NCBI RefSeq assembly: GCF_947305955.1 | Contig: NZ_CAMZFB010000014.1 | Coordinates: 1 to 52,598, forward strand | Length of the DNA: 52,598 nt | DNA from: an uncultured Brevundimonas sp. | GTDB taxonomy: Bacteria; Pseudomonadota; Alphaproteobacteria; Caulobacterales; Caulobacteraceae | Reading direction: 5' to 3' | Shown: positions 7,518 to 15,367 of the stretch, one piece after another | How positions within the stretch are numbered: position 1 is the stretch's first letter | Layout: every line of letters starts with the position of its first letter | The notes under the pieces: model-generated | The model's database searches: none | What the model was told of the DNA's origin: nothing | What the model saw: the letters and a program-made list of their open reading frames with translations, nothing else | Made by a program: the position numbers and the translations under genes

Positions 7518-8219
7518 ATGACGTCTGACCTGTATTTCGAACCGACCATGGTTCGGGAAAACCGCACCGCGCGCGAGATCTATGAAAGCATCAAGGCCAA
7601 CCCGACCCGCGCCCGTTTCGGCTTTGGCAACAAGCTGGCCGTGCTGAACATCGACTTCCAGCAGGCCTATACCCGCCCCGACCTGTTCCCCGTCTCGGCC
7701 TATGTGACGGACCCAGACCAGATCAAATGGGTGAACCGCATCTCGGAACTGGCCCGCAGCGCCAACATGCCGGTGGCGTGGTCGCACGTGGCCTATAAGG
7801 CCGACGGCGGTGACGCTGGCGTCTGGGGCACCCGCACCAATACGCCCGACAGCCTGCAGAACATCAAATACGGCTCGGAGCGCCACGCCTTTGATCCGCG
7901 CTGCGATATTAAGGAAGACATCGACCTTGTGTACACCAAGCGCATGCCCAGCATGTTCTTCGAGACGCCGCTGCGCTCCTATCTGCAATGGCATGGCGTG
8001 GACACGGTGATCGTGACGGGCGGCTCGACCTCGGGCTGTGTGCGCGCGACGGCGGTGGATGCCCTGTCCTACGGCTTCCGCACCATCGTTCCCGAGCAGT
8101 GCGTGGCCGACAAACACGAGAGCTATCACTTCGCCAACCTGACCGACCTGCTGCTGAAATATGCCGATGTGGTCGATGCGCAGGAAGTCGTGGACTGGCT
8201 GACCGCCCGTCAGGGCTGA
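7518..8219 (+). CDS. Isochorismatase-fold amidohydrolase (N-carbamoylsarcosine amidase/maleamate amidase-like)
   Basis: This 233-residue cysteine hydrolase carries the triad of the family: Asp46 in NIDFQQAY, Lys141 in VYTKRMPS and Cys174 in GGSTSGCVRATA. The spacing is close to that of N-carbamoylsarcosine amidohydrolase (Asp51, Lys144, Cys177). Members of this branch hydrolyse carbamoyl or amide groups, among them maleamate to maleate plus ammonia. Given the LeuCD-type hydratase and the ring-opening amidohydrolases in the same regulon, a half-amide such as maleamate or methylmaleamate is the favoured substrate, but this is inference. The start is ATG at 7518, with GGAGGG six bases upstream. 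A predicted operator overlaps its promoter and a strong terminator follows. Confidence 0.88.
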   Translation: MTSDLYFEPTMVRENRTAREIYESIKANPTRARFGFGNKLAVLNIDFQQAYTRPDLFPVSAYVTDPDQIKWVNRISELARSANMPVAWSHVAYKADGGDAGVWGTRTNTPDSLQNIKYGSERHAFDPRCDIKEDIDLVYTKRMPSMFFETPLRSYLQWHGVDTVIVTGGSTSGCVRATAVDALSYGFRTIVPEQCVADKHESYHFANLTDLLLKYADVVDAQEVVDWLTARQG

Positions 8220-8236
8220 TCGGGTCCCGCTCCATC

Positions 8237-8275
8237 AAAAAACCCCGACCGGAACGATCCGGTCGGGGTTTTTCT
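8237..8275. terminator. Bidirectional terminator after amidase gene
   Basis: AACCCCGACCGGA and TCCGGTCGGGGTT form a long stem with a short loop, with T-rich flanks in both directions. It separates convergent genes. Confidence 0.93.
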
Positions 8276-8316
8276 TTATCGCCCCGGTTGGGAGGGCGGG
8301 ACGATCGGGGAGAGCC

Positions 8317-9228
8317 TTATTTGGCCGCGTCGGCGATCTCGGACGCCGTGGCCGACCACACCTCGGCGTCACCGCCGATGGTGTTCAGGATGCGGCGCAC
8401 CGCATGGGCGCGGAACGGCAGGCCCGAGACATAGGGCGTCAGGGTGAAACCGATGGAGCGGCCACCGAAGCGGTCCTTCTCGGACTTCAGATAGTCCACC
8501 GCTTCCAGCACCTGATTGGCCCAGCTGTCTTCGGACTGGCGCTTGTCGATCAGCAGGTTGCGGTCGTCGATCTCGTTGGACAGCGGCACGGCCTGCACCA
8601 CGCCCGCAGGCGTCGTCATCTCGACCGGCACATCATCCTGTTCCCAGTCGAGGCAGATGTCGAAGCCATGGCTGCGGATGATTTCCAGCGTGTTGAACGA
8701 CTGTTGACGGGCGGGGCTCATCCACACGCGCGGCTTCAGGCCGGCGGCGTCAAAGCGGGCGCGGACCTCGGCCACCCATGCCTCTTCGGTCTCGCGTTCC
8801 AGCGCGCCGAAATGGATGTGGTCGGTCGACAGGCCATAGGCGGCGATCTCGTGGCCGTCGGCGATGATGGCATCCACCAGCGGCTTCAGGCGCTCCAGCT
8901 GGTTGGCGTTGACGGGGAAGGTCGCCTTCACGCCCGCCGCCTTCAGCGCCTTTAGGATACGGAACACGCCGACGCGGTTGCCATAGTCGCGCGTCGTATA
9001 GTGGCGCAGGTCCGGATAGGGCGTGACCATGGCGCCGGGGTGTTTGAACGGCTTGCCCGACGGGGTCAGGGTGTGGTGCTCGATCGGCACCACGACCATG
9101 GCCGCCACGGCCTGACCGTTCGGCCAGTTCACCTTGGGCCGCTCGGCCTGCTGGCGCCAGCCGTACAGCGACTGGTCCATGCCATAGGCGCGCTTGGGAT
9201 AGGTCAGATAGGATTCAGGCAGGCTCAT
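8317..9228 (-). CDS. Polysaccharide-deacetylase-fold amidohydrolase, paralogue 2 (PuuE/imidase-like)
   Basis: This 303-residue NodB-fold protein has length and architecture like allantoinase PuuE and the Pseudomonas cyclic-imide hydrolase group rather than chitooligosaccharide deacetylases. Visible family segments are VVVPIEHH near the N-terminus, YGNRVGVFRILKALKAAG, and a DEIDD-type loop in PLSNEIDDRNLL. The usual His of the second NodB motif appears to be replaced by Tyr (AAYGLSTDHIHFG), while later His residues remain. It follows its paralogue by 2 bases and must be co-translated with it. Ring opening of a cyclic imide or ureide, possibly as a heteromer with the neighbouring protein, is the favoured role; its catalytic competence on its own is doubtful. 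Confidence 0.8.
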   Translation of the reverse strand: MSLPESYLTYPKRAYGMDQSLYGWRQQAERPKVNWPNGQAVAAMVVVPIEHHTLTPSGKPFKHPGAMVTPYPDLRHYTTRDYGNRVGVFRILKALKAAGVKATFPVNANQLERLKPLVDAIIADGHEIAAYGLSTDHIHFGALERETEEAWVAEVRARFDAAGLKPRVWMSPARQQSFNTLEIIRSHGFDICLDWEQDDVPVEMTTPAGVVQAVPLSNEIDDRNLLIDKRQSEDSWANQVLEAVDYLKSEKDRFGGRSIGFTLTPYVSGLPFRAHAVRRILNTIGGDAEVWSATASEIADAAK

Positions 9229-9230
9229 TT

Positions 9231-10178
9231 TTACGCACCCTCCCCGCTAAAGCCCGTGCCGCCGGTGGCCAGACCGCGACGCTCGATGTCGGCCTTGGTC
9301 TGGTCCCAGTAGGTCTCGCGGTAATAGCCTGCGATCTCGGCGGCGGTTGTGATCCACACATCGTCCGAATGGCTGGTGATGTGTTTAAGCGCTTCCTCGA
9401 ACGGACGCACACGGTGGCTCTGGCTGACCAGATAGGCGTGCAGCGGGATGCACATGACCGTGCCGCTGTCCTCGCCCTCTTCCAGCAGCTGGTCGAAGTG
9501 GCGCTTCAGGATGTCGGCATAGCGCCACGGGTCCATCGACTGTGCGCCATAGGTGATGACGTCGTTCACTTCCAGCGAATACGGCATCGACATCAGCTTG
9601 CCGGACTTGGTCTTCACCGGCTGGGGCTGGTCGTCCTGGAACAGGTCGCAGGTGTACCAGAAGTCCATGTCCGCGATCAGGTCCAGCGTGCGCTCGGTGT
9701 GCGTCAGGGCCGGAGCCAGATACCCACGGATGCGCTGGCCGGTCGCCTTCTGGATGGTGTCGATCGAGTCCTGGATCATGGCGCGTTCCTGCGCCTCGTC
9801 CATGCCGTAGGAGTAACGGGTGTTGTAGATGCCGTGCGAGAAGAACTCCCAGTTCCGCTCCACGCAGGCCTCGATGATCTCGGGGTGGTGGTCGATCAGG
9901 GCCGTCGACAGCGAGATCGAGCCGCGCATGTTGTGGCGGTCCAGCATCTCCATCAAACGCCAGTGCCCCACGCGGTTGCCCCAGTCGCGCTGCGAGTAAC
10001 CCACGACGTCGGGCGACGGCTTGGGCCAGCCCGCGCGCTTGTCATTCTTGGGCGGGTCGAACTCGTAGTATTCGATGTTCGGCGCGATCCAGAAGGCCAG
10101 CTTCTTGCCGCCCGGCCACACGACCTTGGGACGGTCCTGATACGGCCAGTAATCGTAAAGGTTGGGATCCGCGTGCAC
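9231..10178 (-). CDS. Polysaccharide-deacetylase-fold amidohydrolase, paralogue 1 (PuuE/imidase-like)
   Basis: This 315-residue NodB-fold protein belongs to the cytosolic PuuE/imidase-like group. It has no signal peptide, which argues against cell-wall deacetylation. Segments seen are FWIAPNIEYYEF in place of the classical FDDG motif, DWGNRVGHWRLMEMLD, FFSHGIYNTRYSYGM carrying the metal-ligand His, and GYLAPALTHTERTLDL. I chose the GTG start at 10178 because GGAGGGG stands five bases upstream; a TTG further out lacks such a site. A predicted GntR operator lies 22 bases before the start. With its paralogue 2 bases downstream it should open a ring amide, a cyclic imide being the favoured substrate from context. 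Confidence 0.83.
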   Translation of the reverse strand: MHADPNLYDYWPYQDRPKVVWPGGKKLAFWIAPNIEYYEFDPPKNDKRAGWPKPSPDVVGYSQRDWGNRVGHWRLMEMLDRHNMRGSISLSTALIDHHPEIIEACVERNWEFFSHGIYNTRYSYGMDEAQERAMIQDSIDTIQKATGQRIRGYLAPALTHTERTLDLIADMDFWYTCDLFQDDQPQPVKTKSGKLMSMPYSLEVNDVITYGAQSMDPWRYADILKRHFDQLLEEGEDSGTVMCIPLHAYLVSQSHRVRPFEEALKHITSHSDDVWITTAAEIAGYYRETYWDQTKADIERRGLATGGTGFSGEGA

Positions 10179-10199
10179 GTTGCCCCTCCGCAACTCACT

Positions 10200-10223
10200 A
10201 AATGGTATATTTATATATCAATT
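10200..10223. promoter_or_regulatory. Predicted GntR operator, copy 3
   Basis: Left arm AAATGGTATA and right arm TATATCAATT have the same 4-base spacer as copies 1 and 2. The site lies just upstream of the deacetylase-fold gene pair and contains its probable -10 region on the minus strand. Confidence 0.68.
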
Positions 10224-10276
10224 GATGTTCGCCGACTGGCAAGCACCTTTTCGCCTGCCACAGCCCTGAACTTGCC

Positions 10277-11671
10277 TTAGACCTGCACCTGTTTGGCGGC
10301 GGCCCGTCCGGCCAGCTTGCCCAATGTGGTCGCCGTCAGAAGGCCGTGGCCCGCCAGATATCCAGCTGGACCGGAGCCGGACACGCCACGCGCCGCGCCG
10401 CCGCCTGCAAACAGGTTCGGGAATACGCCGCCGTCCTTGCGCTTCACGCGAGCCTCGGCGTCGATATCCAGACCGCCCTGCGTGTGGAACAGGGCACCGA
10501 CCACCTTGGCCGTGCGATAGGGCGCAACCAGCGGCGGCTTGCCGGTAAAGTCGCGGCCGAACTCGTCCTCGATCTCGCCACGGGTGGCGGCGGCGGCCTT
10601 CTCGACCGTCTCGCGCAGGGCCTCGACGGGGGTGGAGGTGATGGCCGCCAGTTCCTCGATGGAGTGGGCCGTCTGCACCGCGCCCGCTTCCAGCGCGTCG
10701 CGGTAATCCTCGAACTTCATCATCAGTTCGTGCAGGCGCTCATCAAGGATCGACCACGCATAGCCACCCGGTTGGGCGTTCACCTTGGCCGCCTGTTCGG
10801 AATAGCCCTTGGTCTCGTCCGAGAAACGCTTGCCCTCGGCATTGACCTGATAGCCGCCTTCCATGATCAGCGGCCACAGGATCGGCACACCATAGCCTGC
10901 GGCAAGACCGCCGTGGCCCTGATAGCCGTCCATGTCGGCCAGCGCCGCGCCCAGTTCCTCGCCCCACAGGACGGCCTCGCCCTGATTGCCGGGGTGGCCG
11001 TGATAGGGGATGTTGTTGATCTCGGGGATGTAGCGGCGCACGAGGTCCGGATTGGCCCCGAAGCCGCAGCAGGCGAGGATCAGCGTCTCGCAGCCAATAT
11101 CCTCGTGCGAGCCGTCGGGACGCTCGATCCGCACACCGACCACGCGGTCGCCCTCGCCCACGAACAGATGGCGCACGGTCGCCTCGGTCAGGATGCTGAC
11201 GCCCGCATTCGACGCCCCTGCCTCCAGCGCCGCCTGAAGTTCCGCGCCCGAACGCTTGGGCGTGGCAAACATCCGCATGCGGCTGTGGCCCGGATAGATG
11301 TAGTCGTCGATCAGGATGAAGGGCACGCCGTGGCTGTCGCGCAGCCATGCGATGGTCTCGGCGCTCTCGGTGGCCAGAAGGCGGGCAAGGTCCACATCCA
11401 CGCGCCCTTCCGTCTTCTTGATCATGTCCTGAACGAACAGTTCGGGATTGTCGTCGATGCCGACAGCGGCCTGTTCGGGCGAGCCCGGCGCGGGGATCAT
11501 GCCGGTGGACATGCTGGTCGAACCCAGCGGGGTCGGATCACGCTCCAGCACCAGCACCTCGGCACCGCCATCCGCCGCCGCCATCGCCGCCGTCAACCCA
11601 CAGGCCCCCGCCCCGACGACCACCACCGGGATCACATAATCAAACTCAGGCACGTCACGCAGGATGGTCAT
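10277..11671 (-). CDS. FAD-dependent oxidoreductase of the fumarate reductase/ketosteroid dehydrogenase family
   Basis: This 464-residue flavoprotein starts with a dinucleotide-binding fold (VVVVGAGACGLTAAMAAADGG, then a glutamate in VLVLERD) and ends with the usual FAD-closing segment LFAGGGAARGVSGSGPAGYLAGHGLL. The middle cap region fits FAD_binding_2 proteins such as 3-ketosteroid-1-dehydrogenase, tricarballylate dehydrogenase and soluble fumarate reductases, which insert or remove a double bond next to a carbonyl. In this cluster it could desaturate a succinimide-type ring or reduce a maleimide-type one; which of these is unknown. The start is ATG at 11671, since upstream sequence in frame is not conserved-looking and the fold begins 15 residues in. 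No operator of the AT-rich type is visible upstream, so its control may differ. Confidence 0.86.
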   Translation of the reverse strand: MTILRDVPEFDYVIPVVVVGAGACGLTAAMAAADGGAEVLVLERDPTPLGSTSMSTGMIPAPGSPEQAAVGIDDNPELFVQDMIKKTEGRVDVDLARLLATESAETIAWLRDSHGVPFILIDDYIYPGHSRMRMFATPKRSGAELQAALEAGASNAGVSILTEATVRHLFVGEGDRVVGVRIERPDGSHEDIGCETLILACCGFGANPDLVRRYIPEINNIPYHGHPGNQGEAVLWGEELGAALADMDGYQGHGGLAAGYGVPILWPLIMEGGYQVNAEGKRFSDETKGYSEQAAKVNAQPGGYAWSILDERLHELMMKFEDYRDALEAGAVQTAHSIEELAAITSTPVEALRETVEKAAAATRGEIEDEFGRDFTGKPPLVAPYRTAKVVGALFHTQGGLDIDAEARVKRKDGGVFPNLFAGGGAARGVSGSGPAGYLAGHGLLTATTLGKLAGRAAAKQVQV

Positions 11672-11813
11672 GGGGAGAAGGGCTCCAAAAACTGCACAGT
11701 GGAGCCGGTCCCAGCCAAGCCCCTGAAATCTCGGGTCAACCTTGCCAAAGCGCGTCGTCGGATTCCGCTGCCGCAAGTTGAATCTCCGCCCTGTGACCAC
11801 GCACCTTTGCAGA

Positions 11814-11847
11814 AAAGAAAAAAGCCCGCCCCAACTGTGGGACGGGC
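11814..11847 (-). terminator. Terminator after first serine hydrolase gene
   Basis: On the minus strand, AGCCCGTCCCA pairs with TGGGGCGGGCT (one mismatch) around a 4-base loop, followed by TTTTTTCTTTT. It serves the gene ending at 11871. Confidence 0.88.
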
Positions 11848-11870
11848 TCCGACTGGCGGTCAGTTTCGGA

Positions 11871-13049
11871 CTATTGGGACAGTCCGTCGTAAATCAGATT
11901 GGGCAGGATCGAGTTGTCCCACTCCGGCGAGCGCGGAGGCGTTCCGCCCATACGCAGTACAATCGTATTCTCCTCGGGCATCACATAGACGACCTGATTG
12001 GAGTTGCCGTCGAACAGGTAGATGTCCTTGGCCTTATAGGGCTGGCTGTGCAGCACGCCGCCCGGAACATTGGGGCCGCCAAAGCCGCGCCGTTCGGTGT
12101 ATTCGCCGCCGATCCAAAGGCCGAGACCGTAATAGGGGTTGGCCTTGGTGGGGGTACGCATCTGGGAGACATATCCTTCCGGCAGAAGGCGCTGTCCTTC
12201 CCAGACGCCGTCCTGATGGATCAGGATGGCCATCCGCATCCAGCTTTCCGCAGGCAACAGGATGCAGCACCCCGAGTGTGCCGTGCCCCCCGGACGATTG
12301 ACCCAGATGTCGCCGCCCTTGGCTTCGATGGGCTTCAACACCTCGGTCGATACAAAGTCGCCATAGCGGACGCCGGTCGCGCGCTCGATAACCACCGCCA
12401 CCAGATCAGCCGTGGCGTTATTGTAATTATAGCTGGTGCCCGGCGCGTGGGTCAGCGGATATTCGGCAACGATGATCTCGTCATGGCGCGGGTGCAGATA
12501 GGTCCGCGACCAGATGTTGGACGGCTCGCTTGACTGGTTCTGGGCCAAAAAGCCTGCCGTCATATCCAGCAAATGGCGGACCAGAATGCCCTCGCGCTTG
12601 GAGCCCTTCCATTCCGGAATGAAGTCGGCGACGGGCTGATCCAGCGAGGTGATCTTGCCCAATGCGATCGCGCGGCCAATGGCCAGGGATGACAGAGGCT
12701 TGGCCATGGAGCGCGAGATAATGCCCGTGTCGGCATCCGCACCGTTGAAATAGCTGGCCCGCTCCAGCGCGCCGTCTTTCCAGACGAGGAAGGCTTGGGA
12801 GTTGTTGGCTGCGGCATAGGCCTCGGCAGCATCCAGCGCAGAAGTGCTGATGGTGGCGCTCTCGCGCACCGGCAGGCGGCTGTTTACGCCGGGGACCGCT
12901 TCCAGCGTGTCGTAGGAATCGCGCGGCGCGCCGAGATTGTCCTGAAAGCGACGCAGATAGACGGCTTCGTCATCCCATTGGGTCTGGGCGCAGGCCCCCG
13001 TCGAAACCATGGCCCCCAGCATCGCCAGTGACAGCGCGTGTAGACGCAT
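11871..13049 (-). CDS. Exported class-C beta-lactamase-fold serine hydrolase 1
   Basis: This 392-residue protein has a Sec signal peptide (hydrophobic residues 3-20, probable cut after ACA at about 21). The nucleophile motif is SMAK at Ser114-Lys117, and a YNYNN segment supplies the YxN tyrosine. The fold is that of class C beta-lactamases, EstB-type esterases and 6-aminohexanoate-dimer hydrolase. It should hydrolyse an ester or amide in the periplasm; the substrate cannot be read from sequence. A second, more distant member of the same family follows upstream on the same strand after about 90 bases, and an alpha/beta hydrolase lies beyond it, so the three may process one compound before uptake. 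A terminator follows. Confidence 0.87.
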   Translation of the reverse strand: MRLHALSLAMLGAMVSTGACAQTQWDDEAVYLRRFQDNLGAPRDSYDTLEAVPGVNSRLPVRESATISTSALDAAEAYAAANNSQAFLVWKDGALERASYFNGADADTGIISRSMAKPLSSLAIGRAIALGKITSLDQPVADFIPEWKGSKREGILVRHLLDMTAGFLAQNQSSEPSNIWSRTYLHPRHDEIIVAEYPLTHAPGTSYNYNNATADLVAVVIERATGVRYGDFVSTEVLKPIEAKGGDIWVNRPGGTAHSGCCILLPAESWMRMAILIHQDGVWEGQRLLPEGYVSQMRTPTKANPYYGLGLWIGGEYTERRGFGGPNVPGGVLHSQPYKAKDIYLFDGNSNQVVYVMPEENTIVLRMGGTPPRSPEWDNSILPNLIYDGLSQ

Positions 13050-13142
13050 CGAAAATCCCCTTCCCTCAAAAGTCGGAAGTCAGATTAGCCAGCCCGCAAG
13101 CCCTGCCGCCCACAGGGATCCAAATGTTCGCGTGACGGATGG

Positions 13143-14258
13143 TCATCCCAATCCGAGCTGCTGGATAATGTGATTGGGCAGGGCGGAATCTTCCCATTCC
13201 CACGAGGCTTGGCCCATGCGGATAATCACCAGACCCGCACCGCGCGACACATAGGCGCGCTGACCGCCCGCACCGTCCCACACCAGCATATCGTCCAGCC
13301 TATAGGGCTGAAGAACAGGAACCGACGGACCAGCCGGATCGCCATAATGACGTCGCGGTGCCCACGCCTGTCCTCTCCACACATGCAGACCATAGGGGGC
13401 GTGGGGCGAGGCTTGCGCCATCTGGTCCAGCCATTGCGGCGGCACGATATCATCGCGCAAGAATACCGACGCCAGCCCCAGCCAGTCACGCGCACGCGCA
13501 TCGAGTCCCGCAAAGAAACGCGGATAGCCGTTGGCGCTTTCCAGCTCCAACCTTGAGCGCCCCAGCCCCAACGGTTGCCACAGCCAGTCCTGCAGAGCGG
13601 CGGGATAGGTGGTGCCCGATCGCTCCAGCGCTCGCGACACGGCGATGCCCAGTATCTGGCTGTTCACATTGGCATAGCGAAAGCTTGCGCCCGGCGTGTC
13701 GGCCAAAGGTGTTTCCAGCGCCGTCGCGGTGGCGTGAGGTCCTGAGACCATGGCCATGGCCTGCGGTTCTTGTCGCGCCAGCGAATACAGATGTAGTCCG
13801 CTACGCATCTCCATGAGATGGCGCAGGGTGATTTCTCCTCGCGGGTCCGACTGCCATTCGTCGATGTAGCGCCCCACCGGAGCATCGAGATCGGACACCA
13901 AGCCCTTGCTGATGGCCAATCCCGTCATCAAACCCAGCACGGTCTTGGCCATGGAGAAACCGGGCAGAAGAGACGAACTGTCGGTGCCGTCCCCATAGTG
14001 TTCCAGCAACAGCTTGCCGTCGTGCCAGACCAGTAGCGCCTTGTGTCCCGTCAGGGCGGACAGGCGCACCGCTTCCTCAATCGCTTCCGCAGAAAAACGG
14101 TTTTCCGCGACGAGGGCGCGATCAAACCCATAGCCGCCATCCAGCCACACCTCGGCAGAGGTGCTGGACGCATTGGCTGTCAGCGGTGGAAGCGCCGCGG
14201 CGCTGGCCAGCCCGCCGATAATCAGGCGGCGCGATGGATTTACGGATCGGTGCATCAT
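13143..14258 (-). CDS. Exported class-C beta-lactamase-fold serine hydrolase 2
   Basis: This 371-residue protein has an N-terminal signal with a twin arginine (NPSRRLIIGGLASAAAL), so Tat export is likely. The nucleophile motif is SMAK at Ser102-Lys105, in the sequence PGFSMAKTVLGL, and the region RYANVNSQ holds the YxN tyrosine. It is related to but clearly diverged from the neighbouring serine hydrolase, which has a Sec-type signal. Two ATG codons lie two positions apart at the start (14258 and 14255); either may be used. The gene is divergent from the alpha/beta hydrolase gene across about 136 bases. The reaction is probably hydrolysis of an ester or amide, substrate unknown. Confidence 0.85.
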   Translation of the reverse strand: MMHRSVNPSRRLIIGGLASAAALPPLTANASSTSAEVWLDGGYGFDRALVAENRFSAEAIEEAVRLSALTGHKALLVWHDGKLLLEHYGDGTDSSSLLPGFSMAKTVLGLMTGLAISKGLVSDLDAPVGRYIDEWQSDPRGEITLRHLMEMRSGLHLYSLARQEPQAMAMVSGPHATATALETPLADTPGASFRYANVNSQILGIAVSRALERSGTTYPAALQDWLWQPLGLGRSRLELESANGYPRFFAGLDARARDWLGLASVFLRDDIVPPQWLDQMAQASPHAPYGLHVWRGQAWAPRRHYGDPAGPSVPVLQPYRLDDMLVWDGAGGQRAYVSRGAGLVIIRMGQASWEWEDSALPNHIIQQLGLG

Positions 14259-14394
14259 AATGTCGATGGAAGGTCATGCCGCAGTCTTTGCCCCGACTTA
14301 TTTGGACCTTGGCCGCCTGATGGATAGGCGACGGTACATACGACCAACCCGTCGCATCCTGCGCCAGACTCCCTTCCATCCAAGGGAGGCATGA

Positions 14395-15303
14395 ATGGAT
14401 CGCCGAAGTTTTCTGATTTCCACCGCCGCATTGGCGACATTGACCGGATGGACGCGGACCGCCGTGTCGGTCGGCCATCTGTATGTGACTCACCCTAATG
14501 GCCGCCCCCTGAATCTGCGGCTGCTCCTCCCAGCGCGTGACACTGGTACAGCGCTGCCCGTGATCCTGTTTTCGCACGGAGCGAACTCCGCCGCCCATCT
14601 CTATGACGAGGTCCTGCGACCGCTCGCGGAATGGGGCGCGTTGGTGATCGCCGTCGACCATCTGGATGCAGGGGGCACGCCGCCGCCCGACCGACTGCCC
14701 GCTGAAGGGCTGTTCCAAAGCCGGATCGATGATCTGAAGCTGCCATTGGAGAAGCGAGAGCTGATCGACGCCTATTGCGCCGCGCGGGGTCATCACGTGG
14801 ACTGGTCCCGAGTCTGCGCCATGGGCCATTCATTCGGCGGTGCGGTCGCCCAAGGACTGGCCGGTGCGACCATGATCTATGGGCCGAACCAAGCCGCCAA
14901 GGCGCGCAGGGTCGCAGCTGTCTCGGCGCTGATCACCCTGTCACCACCCGGACCGAGGGCCGGACTGGTACCTGAGGATGCATGGAAGACCGTAGACGTG
15001 CCATCGGTCGCAGTCACAGGCACAAGGGACATCCTGCCGGGCTTTATCGACGACTGGCGAACGCACGTCGCGGGCATGGAACACGGCGCAGAGAACAATC
15101 GATGGCGTGTGGTTGGCGAGGGTGTCGACCACTACTTCGGTGGCCTGATCTGCCGGTTGAAATCAGGACAGGAAGCCGCCCAACAACGCTCTGCCATGAT
15201 GCAGACTGTCGATCTTCTGAAGCAGTTTCTGGAGGCGTGGGTGGGGGGCCAAGAGCTGCCCACACCACCGCAGTTCAGCTTGCTGGATATACAACGCTAT
15301 TGA
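14395..15303 (+). CDS. Tat-exported alpha/beta hydrolase (dienelactone hydrolase/lipase-like)
   Basis: This 302-residue protein has the Tat-type start MDRRSFLIST followed by a hydrophobic stretch. The nucleophile elbow is GHSFGG with Ser146, the oxyanion segment is ILFSHGANS, and the late GVDHYFGG supplies the likely catalytic His. An acid residue is probably in TGTRD. These features fit predicted dienelactone-hydrolase or PAF-acetylhydrolase-like enzymes that cut esters or lactones. The gene is divergent from the second serine hydrolase, suggesting a shared role in extracytoplasmic hydrolysis. It converges with the TonB receptor gene at a terminator. Confidence 0.82.
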   Translation: MDRRSFLISTAALATLTGWTRTAVSVGHLYVTHPNGRPLNLRLLLPARDTGTALPVILFSHGANSAAHLYDEVLRPLAEWGALVIAVDHLDAGGTPPPDRLPAEGLFQSRIDDLKLPLEKRELIDAYCAARGHHVDWSRVCAMGHSFGGAVAQGLAGATMIYGPNQAAKARRVAAVSALITLSPPGPRAGLVPEDAWKTVDVPSVAVTGTRDILPGFIDDWRTHVAGMEHGAENNRWRVVGEGVDHYFGGLICRLKSGQEAAQQRSAMMQTVDLLKQFLEAWVGGQELPTPPQFSLLDIQRY

Positions 15304-15311
15304 GGCTCAGC

Positions 15312-15345
15312 AAAAAGCCCCTGCCGCGAGAGCGACAGGGGCCAT
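15312..15345 (-). terminator. Terminator between alpha/beta hydrolase and TonB receptor genes
   Basis: GCCCCTG...CAGGGGC form a stem with inner GC pairs. On the minus strand it is followed by TTTTT, so it mainly ends the receptor transcript; the + side has a weaker T-rich tail. Confidence 0.82.
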
Positions 15346-15367
15346 TTCTTCAAGCCGGATCAGTTGA

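Noticed and set aside
10346..12301. A 651-codon + strand frame across the flavoprotein and serine hydrolase genes
   Set aside because: It spans a terminator and two real genes on the other strand, and has arginine/histidine-rich low-complexity composition typical of shadow frames.
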